Assembly (NCBI GenBank): GCA_002299245.1
Contig: DBOI01000004.1
Location: 13,085 to 45,610 of the forward strand
Direction of reading: 5' to 3'
DNA from: Hydrogenovibrio sp. UBA650
GTDB taxonomy: Bacteria > Pseudomonadota > Gammaproteobacteria > Thiomicrospirales > Thiomicrospiraceae
DNA length: 32,526 nt
This document shows positions 14,528 through 23,511 of the stretch, in pieces (positions within the stretch are counted from its first letter, which is position 1; each line of letters begins with the position of its first letter). Under the pieces are notes generated by a model, which was not told where the DNA came from, made no database searches, and saw only the letters and a list, made by a program, of their open reading frames with translations. The translations under genes and the position numbers were made by a program.

Positions 14528-16642
14528 TTAATTAATTGGTTTTATTGTTCCGGGTATCAGCTCCATACCCAAAGTGTTTTGTAATTGCTGTACAACCGGA
14601 TCCTGGTGAATTGAATCCACTGCACTCTGTTGCAAATTCTGTTGTTGATCCGAAGCCATTTTGGCAGGTGTATAATGTTGATCCACAGAGGCTATCTGAA
14701 GATCGACTTGGCTCCCAAATCTCTGCTTCACTGCATCGCTGATCTGCTGTAACGCCTTTTCTGGCATAGCAAATTCCTGCTCTGGGTCAATACTAATAGT
14801 GAGAGCTGTTGAATTAAGCTCAACCAAAACACTGTTTCTAGCAATTTCAGCTGCCATGCCATTTATATTGAGCACCTCAATTATGGCCTGCCAATCTTTC
14901 AGCAGATCGCCGCTTGGCTCAAATACCTCTTGGTTATGAGTTTCAGCTATATTCGCATCTAAAGAAAAAGGTTTACTCGAATTATCAGGTTTTACCAGCT
15001 TCTCTTCATGCTCTGAACTGGTTGAAAAATCATCTGCAACAGAATCCGGTTCAATACTATCCTGTTGTTCAAATACTGGATTTGGCTTCTCCACGGCAAG
15101 AGTTTCCGAGTTGTTGGAGACTTTAGGAGAGTCGTTAGATTGAGTACTATTAAAAGGTTGTTTTAGCTTAGCTCGGATCAGTGAAAGATGATCAACTTCA
15201 TCAGTCGGCTTGTGAGTTTTGGGTTCTGATATTTGTTCACTCGGCTGGCCAACTAATGCACCTTCAATTCCTTGTTGTGATGAAATGTCGGCAACAGAAT
15301 ACTCAGCAGCCTGTTGAATATCATTAGGCGTTGAAAACTGTTCGTTAAATGAATTCTGAGGTGTTTGAATTTCAACAGCTGCTGTTGGGGGGCTTATTTC
15401 AGTGTTTTTTTTTCCGACTAAGGAACGGGCAGAAGCCAAGCTCGCCATAGCATCTGCCGGAGACATCTCACTCATACTTGGTTCGACGGCTGCAGGCTCA
15501 GAAGCTGTCTGAGAACTGACCTGAACGGAACCATCGCTTACTAGACTATCGCTTGCCTCAAGCGGTTGAAAGGCCAGCATTCTAATCAGTGTCATCTCAA
15601 AAGCGATACGCATATCAGGCGCCAATTGCATATCCTGTTTTGCCAGCAATGCAACCTGGTATAGCATCTGAACTCGTTCAGGACTTAATAAACTTGCCAT
15701 TTCAGATACAACTTCAGCAGGTAGTAGACTATTCGCTTCTTGGTCAGCAAACACCTGACGGTAACTGATTGCATGCAAACTCTCTATTAACTGGGATAAC
15801 AAGGCTTGATAATCCACCCCCATTACCGCAAGTTGCTGAATGATCTGTTTCAAATCTTCACCACTATCAGCAGCAAGCGCCTTGAGAATTGCAACGCCGT
15901 ACTGTTGATCCACCAAGCCCAACATGGTTTGAACCGCATCAAACATCACCTGACCAGCGCCATAGGCAATTGCCTGATCTAACAAACTCAAACTATCACG
16001 GGCAGAACCGTCTGCTGATTTAGCGATTAAGCCTAAAGCACTCTCTTCAAACTCAATGTTTTCTTGTTGCAGAATATACGCCAGATGACTCTGAATCTGC
16101 GGCTGAGTTAAACGCATTAAATTAAACTGCAAACAGCGCGACAAAACCGTAATCGGCAATTTATGAGGATCAGTTGTAGCAAGCAGGAATTTAACGTGCT
16201 CAGGTGGTTCTTCCAGCGTTTTTAACAGTGCATTAAAACTGCTTTTGGAAAGCATATGCACTTCATCGATCAAATAAACCTTGTATCTACCCTGAGTCGG
16301 TGCAAACTGAACATTGTCTAGAATTTCGCGAGTATCATCTACCTTGGTACGAGAAGCCGCATCTACCTCAATTAGATCAATAAATCGTCCTTCGTCTATA
16401 GCACGACAGGTTTCACAATCACTACAAGGCTTAGATGATATCCCTTGCTGACAATTTAATGCCTTGGCAAAAATTCTAGCAATGGTTGTCTTACCAACGC
16501 CACGGGTGCCAGTAAACAGATAAGCGTGATGTAAACGCTGTTGATCAAGCGCATTAGACAAAGCCTGCATTACATGAGACTGACCCACTAATTCAGAAAA
16601 GTTTTTAGGTCGCCATTTGCGGGCTAAAACGGTGTAACTCAT
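14528..16642 (-). CDS. dnaX: DNA polymerase III subunits tau and (by slippage) gamma
   Basis: Clamp-loader ATPase of the replicative polymerase. Tau is 704 residues. The AAA+ part shows Walker A GTRGVGKT (45-52), a zinc site with Cys64, Cys73, Cys76 and Cys79, Walker B LIDEVHM (Asp126-Glu127), sensor-1 ATTDP and the arginine-finger SRC motif (168-170). The collar domain runs to about 360. A poorly conserved Ser/Glu/Pro-rich linker (about 365-570) leads to a C-terminal tau domain (about 578-700), where DnaB and polymerase alpha contacts lie in E. coli. Codons 410-413 contain nine A in a row. A shift there would end translation at residue 414, a gamma-sized product (E. coli gamma has 431). No clear Shine-Dalgarno is visible before the ATG. 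Confidence 0.96.
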   Translation of the reverse strand: MSYTVLARKWRPKNFSELVGQSHVMQALSNALDQQRLHHAYLFTGTRGVGKTTIARIFAKALNCQQGISSKPCSDCETCRAIDEGRFIDLIEVDAASRTKVDDTREILDNVQFAPTQGRYKVYLIDEVHMLSKSSFNALLKTLEEPPEHVKFLLATTDPHKLPITVLSRCLQFNLMRLTQPQIQSHLAYILQQENIEFEESALGLIAKSADGSARDSLSLLDQAIAYGAGQVMFDAVQTMLGLVDQQYGVAILKALAADSGEDLKQIIQQLAVMGVDYQALLSQLIESLHAISYRQVFADQEANSLLPAEVVSEMASLLSPERVQMLYQVALLAKQDMQLAPDMRIAFEMTLIRMLAFQPLEASDSLVSDGSVQVSSQTASEPAAVEPSMSEMSPADAMASLASARSLVGKKNTEISPPTAAVEIQTPQNSFNEQFSTPNDIQQAAEYSVADISSQQGIEGALVGQPSEQISEPKTHKPTDEVDHLSLIRAKLKQPFNSTQSNDSPKVSNNSETLAVEKPNPVFEQQDSIEPDSVADDFSTSSEHEEKLVKPDNSSKPFSLDANIAETHNQEVFEPSGDLLKDWQAIIEVLNINGMAAEIARNSVLVELNSTALTISIDPEQEFAMPEKALQQISDAVKQRFGSQVDLQIASVDQHYTPAKMASDQQQNLQQSAVDSIHQDPVVQQLQNTLGMELIPGTIKPIN
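15405..15413 (-). promoter_or_regulatory. A9 slippery sequence in dnaX (candidate tau/gamma recoding site)
   Basis: On the minus strand the frame reads GGA AAA AAA AAC ACT GAA. A -1 ribosomal slip (heptamer A AAA AAC) or one extra A in the transcript gives AAA CAC TGA, so termination follows at once. A perfect CAACAG-CAG-CTGTTG hairpin (15373-15387) begins 17 bases downstream. No close upstream Shine-Dalgarno-like stimulator is seen. Confidence 0.7.
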
Positions 16643-16785
16643 ATAAGTGGTTTAACAATGATCCAATAAAAAACTGGATTTATTTTAACGTGATTCAATT
16701 GCAAATACAGGATTATTTAGACAGATACGTCTAGAGATTTTTTTGAGAAAAACTAATCAAAAAAACAATTAAAAATAAAGAAAAT

Positions 16786-16899
16786 GGGTGGCGACCCTAC
16801 CCGCCTTACCTCGGCGCACGCGTCAGAAGGTACCGTTGCTTCCTTCCGGACCTGGCGGGGTTCCCAACCTAGCGTCGCGAGGGGACGAATAGAGTCACC
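16786..16899 (-). ncRNA. ffs: Signal recognition particle RNA (bacterial small type, 4.5S)
   Basis: Contains the invariant apical domain of SRP RNA, GGTCCGGAAGGAAGCAACGGTA on the minus strand in the middle of the molecule, which binds Ffh. Terminal arms GGTGACTC (16892-16899) and GGGTCGCC (16790-16797) pair completely with three G-U pairs and are followed by ACCC. This gives about 114 nt, the size of E. coli 4.5S RNA. Only 6 bases separate its 5' end from the CCA of tRNA-Gly, so it probably has no promoter of its own. Downstream the strand is U-rich, with runs of five to seven T. Confidence 0.93.
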
Positions 16900-16905
16900 A
16901 TAGTA

Positions 16906-16980
16906 TGGAGCGGGTAGGCGGAATCGAACCCCCATCATCGGCTTGGAAGGCCGAGGTAATAGCCATTATACGATACCCGC
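16906..16980 (-). tRNA. tRNA-Gly (anticodon TCC)
   Basis: A 75-base cloverleaf on the minus strand. The acceptor stem GCGGGTA / TACCCGC is followed by T and encoded CCA. The anticodon loop CTTCCAA carries TCC; the T loop is TTCGATT. It is one base from tRNA-Ser and six bases from the SRP RNA. Confidence 0.95.
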
Positions 16981-16981
16981 A

Positions 16982-17072
16982 TGGCGGAGAGCGGGGGATT
17001 CGAACCCCCGATAGGCGATTAACCTATACTCACTTTCCAGGCGAGCTCCTTCAACCACTCAGACAGCTCTCC
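16982..17072 (-). tRNA. tRNA-Ser (anticodon GGA)
   Basis: A 91-base class-II tRNA on the minus strand with a long variable arm. The acceptor stem GGAGAGC / GCTCTCC is followed by G and encoded CCA. The anticodon loop CTGGAAA holds GGA. It is the first member of the tRNA-Ser, tRNA-Gly, SRP RNA unit. Confidence 0.95.
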
Positions 17073-17087
17073 GCTATGGAAGCGCGG

Positions 17088-17116
17088 ATTATACTGGGTT
17101 TTATAAACCTTGTCCA
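17088..17116 (-). promoter_or_regulatory. Promoter of the tRNA-Ser/tRNA-Gly/SRP RNA unit
   Basis: On the minus strand TGGACA (17111-17116), a 17-base spacer and a perfect TATAAT (17088-17093), followed by a GC-rich CCGCGC discriminator. The tRNA-Ser 5' end is 15 bases downstream of the -10. Confidence 0.8.
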
Positions 17117-17311
17117 CGCTTAGATTGGTTCTCAGCCAAGCATAAGATTCGTAGGAATTTAGCTACGCATTAAATAAAACCGATCTATCTTTGCCCACAA
17201 ATGGCAAATAAAAATAAAAAACTGAAATGACTCAAGTAGCGCCAGTCCATGACTGAATTATTGAAATAAACACAAAGCTGTAAATCATTAGTTTATTAAA
17301 GACCTAAGAAT

Positions 17312-19087
17312 TCACAGTGGCCAGAAAATCAATATCAATGGTATTGAAACAAACAGTATCAATATTTCAAGAGGCAATCCCATCCGCCAATAGTCACCAA
17401 ATCGATAGCCTCCTGGCCCCATTATAATGGTGTTATTTTTATGTCCTATTGGAGACAGAAATGCACATGAAGCTGCTACAGCAACACCCATTAACATTGC
17501 ATCTGGATTTACCTGAAGGCTTTCAGCAATAGCAACGCCAACCGGTGCCGCGATGAGAACCGTGGCGACATTATTGAGTACATCAGAGAGTGTCATGGTC
17601 ACCACCATCAATAGAGCTAAAATAGCTACAACAGGCCAGCCCTCAGTGACAGCAACAATTCCATCGGCAATTAATGCCGTGCCCCCAGATGCTTCTAACG
17701 CCGCGCCTAAAGGAATCAACGAGGCTAATAGAATGAGAACAGATCCCTGGATTGACTCATAGGCTTGAGATAAAGAAATCACTTTGAGAAATAAATAAAG
17801 CACGACACAAGCTGCCAGAGCTACCGGAAGATAAATAAGCCCAAACGCGGATAAACTTATTGCCGCCACAAACAATGATATTGTTAACCATGCTTTATCA
17901 TGCTGAGTTACTCCCAACCCGCGAGGCGCTAAAGGTAAAACCCCCAGCCAATTAGTTACCTCATCAAGCTGCTCTTCTTCTCCCATGAGTAATAAAACAT
18001 CACCAGGTTGAACCTTAAGCTGTCGAACACGATCACGAAACGGTTTACCCTCACGAGAGATACCAAGCAACATTATTTTGTGTTGATAAAGCAAACGGAT
18101 ATCAAGAGCTGATCGACCAGTGATACGTGACTCAACGGGAACAGTTGCCTCCATCATTGATAAAGTACCTGCAAAAGCCCCCTGATGTTTCTCTGATCGT
18201 GAATAAGATAACTTTAACGCTGTTGCAAAACTCTCAACTGATTTCGGCCCCGCCTCAAGTACAAGTAAATCTCCACTTCGTATACTTTCACGGAATGCAC
18301 GACCAGGTAAACGTTTTCCATTTCTAACCAGACCCAGTATCAAAACATCATTTTCTTCAGCTATATCAGTCAATTCTTTAATACTTTGACCAATAGCACT
18401 AGAATCTTCGGCAACGCCTAGTTCGACTACATACCCTTCTAGGTTACTAAGTTCATTTGCCGCGTTGCGTCGAGTACGGTCGTCTGGAACCAAACGCCAC
18501 CCTATCAAAGCGACAAAGACCAAACCAACGATCGCCGCTCCTAACCCCACCGGCAAGAAATCAAACATTTCAAAAGGCTCGCCAAGCGCAGTTTCTCTAA
18601 ATTGCGATATGACAATATTTGGAGGCGTACCTATCAATGTCACCATCCCGCCAAGGATTGTGGCGAATGAAAGAGGCATCAGAGAAAGTGCTGGTGAACG
18701 CTTAGCCTTATTCGCTGCTTGAATATCCGCTGGCATTAAAAGCGCTAGAGAAGCAACATTATTCATAAAAGCAGATAGCGTTGCGCCCAAAAAACCCATC
18801 GCTGCAATATGTATTGATAAAGGTCTCTTTGAATCGATCACTCGATTGGTCAGCATCTCAACCGCACCCGATTGCGACAAAGCACGTGAAACGATTAAAA
18901 CCAATGCAATGATAATGACAGCTGGATGGCCAAATCCTGAGAAAGCTTGGTCGATTGGGATGACTTCAAGAATTAAACCTAACACCAATGCCGAGAAAGC
19001 TATAAGATCATAACGCCATTTACCCCAAAGCAAGAACACCAAAACTGCTCCCATCAGGGCAAACAAAATCATTTGATCGTTTGTCAT
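17312..19087 (-). CDS. SLC13/DASS-family permease with two RCK_C domains
   Basis: A 591-residue inner-membrane transporter of the anion:sodium symporter type. Two membrane halves (about 5-200 and 400-590) flank two soluble RCK_C/TrkA_C domains (about 219-280 and 312-370). Family motifs are SAFMNNVAS (106-114), IGTPPNIV (152-159) and, in the second half, TLSDVLNNVATVL and SPIGHKNN. This architecture is that of E. coli YfbS and of sulfate/SAC1-like transporters. The substrate (sulfate, dicarboxylate or another anion) cannot be decided. It stands alone; an AAGG ribosome site lies about 12 bases before the ATG. A TTCATG-AGA-CATGAA dyad (19134-19148) lies about 50 bases upstream. Confidence 0.87.
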   Translation of the reverse strand: MTNDQMILFALMGAVLVFLLWGKWRYDLIAFSALVLGLILEVIPIDQAFSGFGHPAVIIIALVLIVSRALSQSGAVEMLTNRVIDSKRPLSIHIAAMGFLGATLSAFMNNVASLALLMPADIQAANKAKRSPALSLMPLSFATILGGMVTLIGTPPNIVISQFRETALGEPFEMFDFLPVGLGAAIVGLVFVALIGWRLVPDDRTRRNAANELSNLEGYVVELGVAEDSSAIGQSIKELTDIAEENDVLILGLVRNGKRLPGRAFRESIRSGDLLVLEAGPKSVESFATALKLSYSRSEKHQGAFAGTLSMMEATVPVESRITGRSALDIRLLYQHKIMLLGISREGKPFRDRVRQLKVQPGDVLLLMGEEEQLDEVTNWLGVLPLAPRGLGVTQHDKAWLTISLFVAAISLSAFGLIYLPVALAACVVLYLFLKVISLSQAYESIQGSVLILLASLIPLGAALEASGGTALIADGIVAVTEGWPVVAILALLMVVTMTLSDVLNNVATVLIAAPVGVAIAESLQVNPDAMLMGVAVAASCAFLSPIGHKNNTIIMGPGGYRFGDYWRMGLPLEILILFVSIPLILIFWPL

Positions 19088-19369
19088 ATTCTTAAAAGCC
19101 TTTCGTTAAAAAATAAATATCTTAGCCCCCTCCTTCATGAGACATGAAATAAAAATCAAGGTTTTTTATAAGATACATAGACTATATTTTAGATAATACC
19201 CTACTGGATCTCGTTAGCTATGTACAAAGAATATCAAATAAACGATTTATCGTAGGTACGGATCTAAATTAAATAAATCAGAAACACCAAATAGGAACGT
19301 AATTACAATCTACAAATACGGATTTGGAGCTCCACTTCAACCAAAGTAAGAGCTCAGGACTCTTTAGTG

Positions 19370-19419
19370 AAAAAGGCCTGCGTAAATACCGATTCAATAT
19401 TAAGCATTTTTACAGGCCT
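19370..19419 (-). terminator. Intrinsic terminator of the HbpS/GlcG-like gene
   Basis: On the minus strand AGGCCTGTAAA and TTTACGCAGGCCT pair imperfectly (19374-19419) around a long loop and run into a short T tract. The arms contain AGGCCTG in both orientations. Confidence 0.65.
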
Positions 19420-19422
19420 GTT
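19414..19422 (+). repeat. AGGCCTGTT repeat copy
   Basis: Exact 9-mer, part of the HbpS-gene terminator arm; the opposite arm (19374-19380) carries the first seven bases AGGCCTG. Confidence 0.5.
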
Positions 19423-19464
19423 GTCTTAAGTGAAGGATATTATCCCCCGAGTATAGATATAGAT

Positions 19465-19974
19465 TTACATCATCTCTAAATCATCAATAACAGTCTCTAC
19501 ACCTTTGATTGCACACTCTTCATCAACCATGCCATCAGGCGCACCACTCACCCCAACGCCACCATAGATTTTACCGCCAGCTTCAATGGTGGTTGATCCT
19601 GCCATAAATGCTAAACCAACATTCATATTTTGTAATGGGCTATTAGCCCGCCCTTCTAGTTGCGAACCCTTGGCGTTAAACATAACTGCAGTATAGGCTT
19701 TGTTTTTACTGATTGGTAAAGATACAGGAGGTGCAGTCGTATCTCGCAATTGCGCTTGAGTGATTCCGTTGCGGTCTACAACAGTGACACTAATTGGAAT
19801 GCCTTTCTCTCTACATGCCTTAATTGCACCCATTGCAATCGTATTCGCGACATCAACAGTAATTCTAGAAACACTGGCCGTCATTGTCTCGTCAGCTGCA
19901 ACAGGAGTGGCAACCATTGCCGTTAAACCTAAGGCTAACAAAACCTTTCGAAAAGCTTGATTAGGTTTCTTCAT
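19465..19974 (-). CDS. Secreted HbpS/GlcG-family protein (heme-degrading/heme-binding domain)
   Basis: A 169-residue protein. A Sec signal peptide (1-27, cleavage PVAA before DE) is followed by one GlcG/HbpS domain (about 33-165). Family blocks are IPISVTVVDRNG, the KNKAYTAVMFNA segment, and the glycine-rich GKIYGGVGVSGAPD near the end. Some relatives (HbpS of Streptomyces) bind heme and iron in a sensing role; others (GlcG) are of unknown function. Periplasmic location follows from the leader. It has a GAGGGT ribosome site and its own terminator. It lies 190 bases after the RND pump gene with a terminator between, so it is probably an independent unit. Confidence 0.85.
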   Translation of the reverse strand: MKKPNQAFRKVLLALGLTAMVATPVAADETMTASVSRITVDVANTIAMGAIKACREKGIPISVTVVDRNGITQAQLRDTTAPPVSLPISKNKAYTAVMFNAKGSQLEGRANSPLQNMNVGLAFMAGSTTIEAGGKIYGGVGVSGAPDGMVDEECAIKGVETVIDDLEMM

Positions 19975-20118
19975 TTTTAAGTACCCTCATTATGATGTGA
20001 TTTTGAAAATAGTATTCAGCCTATTCAGAAATACCATTATTTCTTATATCAATAGGCGACTACAATTGAAAAAATTCATAGCCATATAATCTAGCTAAAT
20101 ATACTTTATTTAAAAACC

Positions 20119-20143
20119 AAAAAGCCCGCGTAAATAGCGGGCT
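20119..20143 (-). terminator. Intrinsic terminator of the RND efflux operon
   Basis: A perfect AGCCCGC / GCGGGCT stem (20123-20143, 7-base loop) is followed on the minus strand by T4, 22 bases after the pump-gene stop. Confidence 0.85.
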
Positions 20144-20164
20144 AGTTTGTTTAAGCATTGGAAA

Positions 20165-23100
20165 TTAAGACTGCTGTTGTTTTTCCAGGGCTTCCTGTTG
20201 TTTAACGCCTCCGTGCCACTGCCAGATGTAATAAAGCAGAGGGATAACCAGAAGCGTTAACACAGTTGAAGACAGGGTTCCAAAGATCAAGGAAACAGCC
20301 AAACCGCCAAACACAGGGTCTGTAATCATGATCATTGAACCAAACATGATTGCAAGTGCTGTCAGCAAGATAGGACGGAAGCGAACTTTACCGGCCTCGA
20401 TAACCGCATCTTTCAATGATTGGCCTTCTGCGCGATACTCGAGAATAAAGTCAATCAAGAGTAGCGAGTTCCTCACCACTATCCCGGCGAGGGCTATCAC
20501 CCCGATCATGGAAGTGGCCGTAAAGGCTTGATCAGTCAACCAGTGACCTGGGAAAACACCAATCATTGTTAGAGGAATGGCTCCCATTACAATCACCGGC
20601 ATCATAAATGACTTGTAGTAACCTACCAAGATCAAATAGATAAATACCAGAGCAACGATGAATGCACTCCCCATATCTCGGAATACATCCAAAGTCAGAC
20701 GCATCTCTCCACCCCACAACAATGTGTATTCCATGACATCTTTTGGCTGGGCTTCAACAAAACCAAGGTTAGCAGTATGGAAGGTCACGCCAGACTCTTC
20801 AAGCTTGATACCATCCAGCATGCCATCAAGAGACATTACCGCATATACCGGGCTAGATTGAATTAACTCTCCACCAATCATCACCATCTGATGCTGATCG
20901 CGCCCCATAATTGGCTTGGCATATAGCTCTCTTTCAATAGTTGCTACAGCGGAAAGCGGTACAGAACTGCCAGAACGAGATTGCACCCGCAATGACATTA
21001 ACTGCTCTACGGTTGTTCTCTCAGAACGCGGCAGACGGACAATAATATTGACCGATTCACGAACGTTATCAAGGTGCATATAACCCAGTTCAAAGCCGTT
21101 GATGTAATCACGTAACATTTTACTAACCTGAGCAGGCGCTACACCTAGCAGGTTAGCCTGTTCGCGGTCAATATTAATGTTATAGCTTAGATTGTCAGCT
21201 GTAACCGTATCATCAACATTGATTAAACCGTATACCTGATTGAACTTCTGTCCAACTTCCATCGCAGCGGCACGCAACTTGTCATAGTCAGGCCCGTAAA
21301 GCTCGGCCATGATCTGAGTCATTACCGGTGGACCAGGAGGAGTTTCATAAAGCTTAATATTGGCGCCAGGAAAGTACTTACGAAGCTCATTCAAGCCCTC
21401 ATTAAACTGTTGTACAATCTGATGCGAAGATTTACTTCGGTCGTGTTTATTAACCAAGTTAACTCGAATCTGAGCAAAGTTACTGCCCTTTCTCATCAAA
21501 TCTCCACGAACCAGTGCAGCAAAATCGATTGGTGCATGATCACCCAGATAAACACTGTAGTCAGTTACAAAAGGAGTGCGACTTAAATAGTCACCAACGT
21601 GTCTGACAACACGGTCAGTCGCTTCAAGAGCTGAACCTTCAGGCATATCTACCTGAATAAGGAAAGTGTTGGTATTGTCGTAAGGCAACATCTTCACTTC
21701 TACCCCTGCTGGGTGCAGAGGATTATTCATACCGTCATCGCGGATAAACTGCAACGCAGGCTGAAGCATGGCTGCAATCAGTGTAAGCAGCACCACAAAC
21801 AAAAACACATTACGCTTAGTGCGACTCTCAATCATTGGCGTGATTGATTTCACATAGAGCTTTTGCATCCAGTCCTCTTTTTCAACGTGATGAGTTTCAG
21901 TACTCTCACGTTCCTGCATCTCTTTAATGGCCTTTTTACCCAAAAAGCGATAAGCCAGATAAGGCACCAGAATATAGGCAATCACCAATGACGCGATCAT
22001 CGCGACCGGTACATTAAATGGAATCGGCGCCATAAACGGCCCCATCATTCCAGTTACAAACAGCATTGGAATAAACGCAAGGATAACCGCAATGGTTGCT
22101 ACGTTAGTCGGATTACCAATTTCATTGGTTGCACGAATCAACACCTGATCAAATTCTTTTGGATCAAAACCATCATGGATGTGCCGGTGAATATTCTCTA
22201 TTACCACTATGGCGGCATCAACCAAGAGCCCTAATGATAGGATTAAGGCAAACAGAGTAATACGGTTTATGGTTTGATCGGCTATCAAGCCAATAAACAG
22301 AACTACAAACAGGATTAGCGGAACAGTCAGGGTTACAATCCCTGCTTCACGCCAACCAAGGAAGATAATCAGAATAATGACCACCGAACCTACAGCAATC
22401 AACAGGTGTTCCATCAGTAGGTTAACCGCTGCATTGGCTTTTTCACCATCGTTACGTGTGACAACCACATCGACATTAGCAGGAATGACAGACTTCTTAA
22501 GAAATTCAAGCTGTTCCAATACAGCATTGGCAACATCCACCGCGTTGGTACCAGGTTTTTTAGCCAAGGTAATGGTTACAGCCTGCTCTTCTTGCTGTCC
22601 AGCTCTAGGAGAATGAGGGCCAAAACCAACTCGATAGTTAGCCTCTGGTTCCATGGTGCCATCTTTGATAGTGGCAATATCTTTTAAATAAATTGGGCGC
22701 CCTTGATCTGCACCAATTACAATCTCACCAACTTCTTTGGCGTTACCAAGGTAACCATTTACACGGATCAATTGTTCACGGTTATTGTTGACAACAGCGC
22801 CTACAGGCAGCGAAACATTACTTCCCTTGAGCATCTGGCTAATGACATCAAGAGTCAATCCTGTCTGAGCTATTTTTTGTGCATCCAACCAAACATTAAC
22901 AGTTCTCTGCTCACCACCTACGACGTTTGTAAATGAAACCCCTGGTATATTTCGCAGTTTCTCAACAACCTTGAGTGTCACATCGCGCAGGTCATTACCT
23001 TGAAGACCATTAGAACTCACTGCCAACGTCATAATTGGGACATCATCTACATTGATAGGCTTAATCAGAGGCTGCTGAGTATCAGGCGGCATTTTGTCCA

Positions 23101-23509
23101 TATTCTGCATAATCTGGTTATAGAGTTTTACCAGACTATCCACTTGGTTCTCGCCAACTTCAAACTGTACAGTGACCATACCGAAATCATTTGAAGCGTA
23201 GCCAAAAGTATTATCCACCCCCGGCAACGCACTCATGATCGTTTCAAGCGGTTTTACAACCAGGTTATTAACCTCGTTAGGTGTTGCTCCAGCCTTAGGT
23301 ACAATAATGTTGGCTGCTGGCACCACTATCTGCGGATTATATTCACGAGGAGTGATCAAGTAAGCCATAATCCCTGCAAGCGTAATTGCAACTACCATCA
23401 TCATCGTAATTTTAGAGTGGATAAAAGCCAGCGCTAGTTTCCCTGCACTATTAAGCTTATCGTGCTCAGCGGTTTGACCCTGTTGATTTAGATCCTGATT
23501 TTCAGCCAT
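20165..23509 (-). CDS. RND-superfamily efflux pump, inner-membrane permease
   Basis: The proton-driven pump of a tripartite export system, 1114 residues with the AcrB/CusA-type layout. TM1 (about 32-52) precedes a large periplasmic loop. TM2-6 follow at about 365-530, then a second loop and TM8-12 at the end. TM4 carries GLLVDAAIVVIEN with Asp431; the second Asp of AcrB (Asp408) is replaced by Ala432, as in CusA-type pumps. In TM10 the AcrB Lys940 position reads VVRNSLLLIDF with Arg1013. The substrate is unknown. It starts 2 bases after the adaptor stop with a GGAGC ribosome site. The third gene of a TolC-adaptor-pump operon. Confidence 0.94.
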   Translation of the reverse strand: MAENQDLNQQGQTAEHDKLNSAGKLALAFIHSKITMMMVVAITLAGIMAYLITPREYNPQIVVPAANIIVPKAGATPNEVNNLVVKPLETIMSALPGVDNTFGYASNDFGMVTVQFEVGENQVDSLVKLYNQIMQNMDKMPPDTQQPLIKPINVDDVPIMTLAVSSNGLQGNDLRDVTLKVVEKLRNIPGVSFTNVVGGEQRTVNVWLDAQKIAQTGLTLDVISQMLKGSNVSLPVGAVVNNNREQLIRVNGYLGNAKEVGEIVIGADQGRPIYLKDIATIKDGTMEPEANYRVGFGPHSPRAGQQEEQAVTITLAKKPGTNAVDVANAVLEQLEFLKKSVIPANVDVVVTRNDGEKANAAVNLLMEHLLIAVGSVVIILIIFLGWREAGIVTLTVPLILFVVLFIGLIADQTINRITLFALILSLGLLVDAAIVVIENIHRHIHDGFDPKEFDQVLIRATNEIGNPTNVATIAVILAFIPMLFVTGMMGPFMAPIPFNVPVAMIASLVIAYILVPYLAYRFLGKKAIKEMQERESTETHHVEKEDWMQKLYVKSITPMIESRTKRNVFLFVVLLTLIAAMLQPALQFIRDDGMNNPLHPAGVEVKMLPYDNTNTFLIQVDMPEGSALEATDRVVRHVGDYLSRTPFVTDYSVYLGDHAPIDFAALVRGDLMRKGSNFAQIRVNLVNKHDRSKSSHQIVQQFNEGLNELRKYFPGANIKLYETPPGPPVMTQIMAELYGPDYDKLRAAAMEVGQKFNQVYGLINVDDTVTADNLSYNINIDREQANLLGVAPAQVSKMLRDYINGFELGYMHLDNVRESVNIIVRLPRSERTTVEQLMSLRVQSRSGSSVPLSAVATIERELYAKPIMGRDQHQMVMIGGELIQSSPVYAVMSLDGMLDGIKLEESGVTFHTANLGFVEAQPKDVMEYTLLWGGEMRLTLDVFRDMGSAFIVALVFIYLILVGYYKSFMMPVIVMGAIPLTMIGVFPGHWLTDQAFTATSMIGVIALAGIVVRNSLLLIDFILEYRAEGQSLKDAVIEAGKVRFRPILLTALAIMFGSMIMITDPVFGGLAVSLIFGTLSSTVLTLLVIPLLYYIWQWHGGVKQQEALEKQQQS

Positions 23510-23511
23510 AG

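Larger units (their letters stand above)
19088..19464. other. Intergenic region between the SLC13 and HbpS-like genes
   Basis: A 377-base gap without a credible gene. It contains the HbpS-gene terminator (19370-19419), two GAGCTC sites in a possible hairpin (19327-19355), and the perfect dyad TTCATG-AGA-CATGAA (19134-19148) in the SLC13 upstream region. I found no convincing promoter by eye. Confidence 0.5.

Noticed and set aside
16753..17123. Open frames on both strands across this stretch, one starting MERVGGIEPPSSAW
   Set aside because: They run through tRNA-Ser, tRNA-Gly and the SRP RNA; such frames are a well-known artefact of tRNA clusters.
19129..19152. Seven-codon frame ATGTCTCATGAAGG... 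followed by TAA upstream of the SLC13 gene, as a leader peptide
   Set aside because: Too short, no ribosome site of its own, and explained by the TTCATG-AGA-CATGAA dyad.
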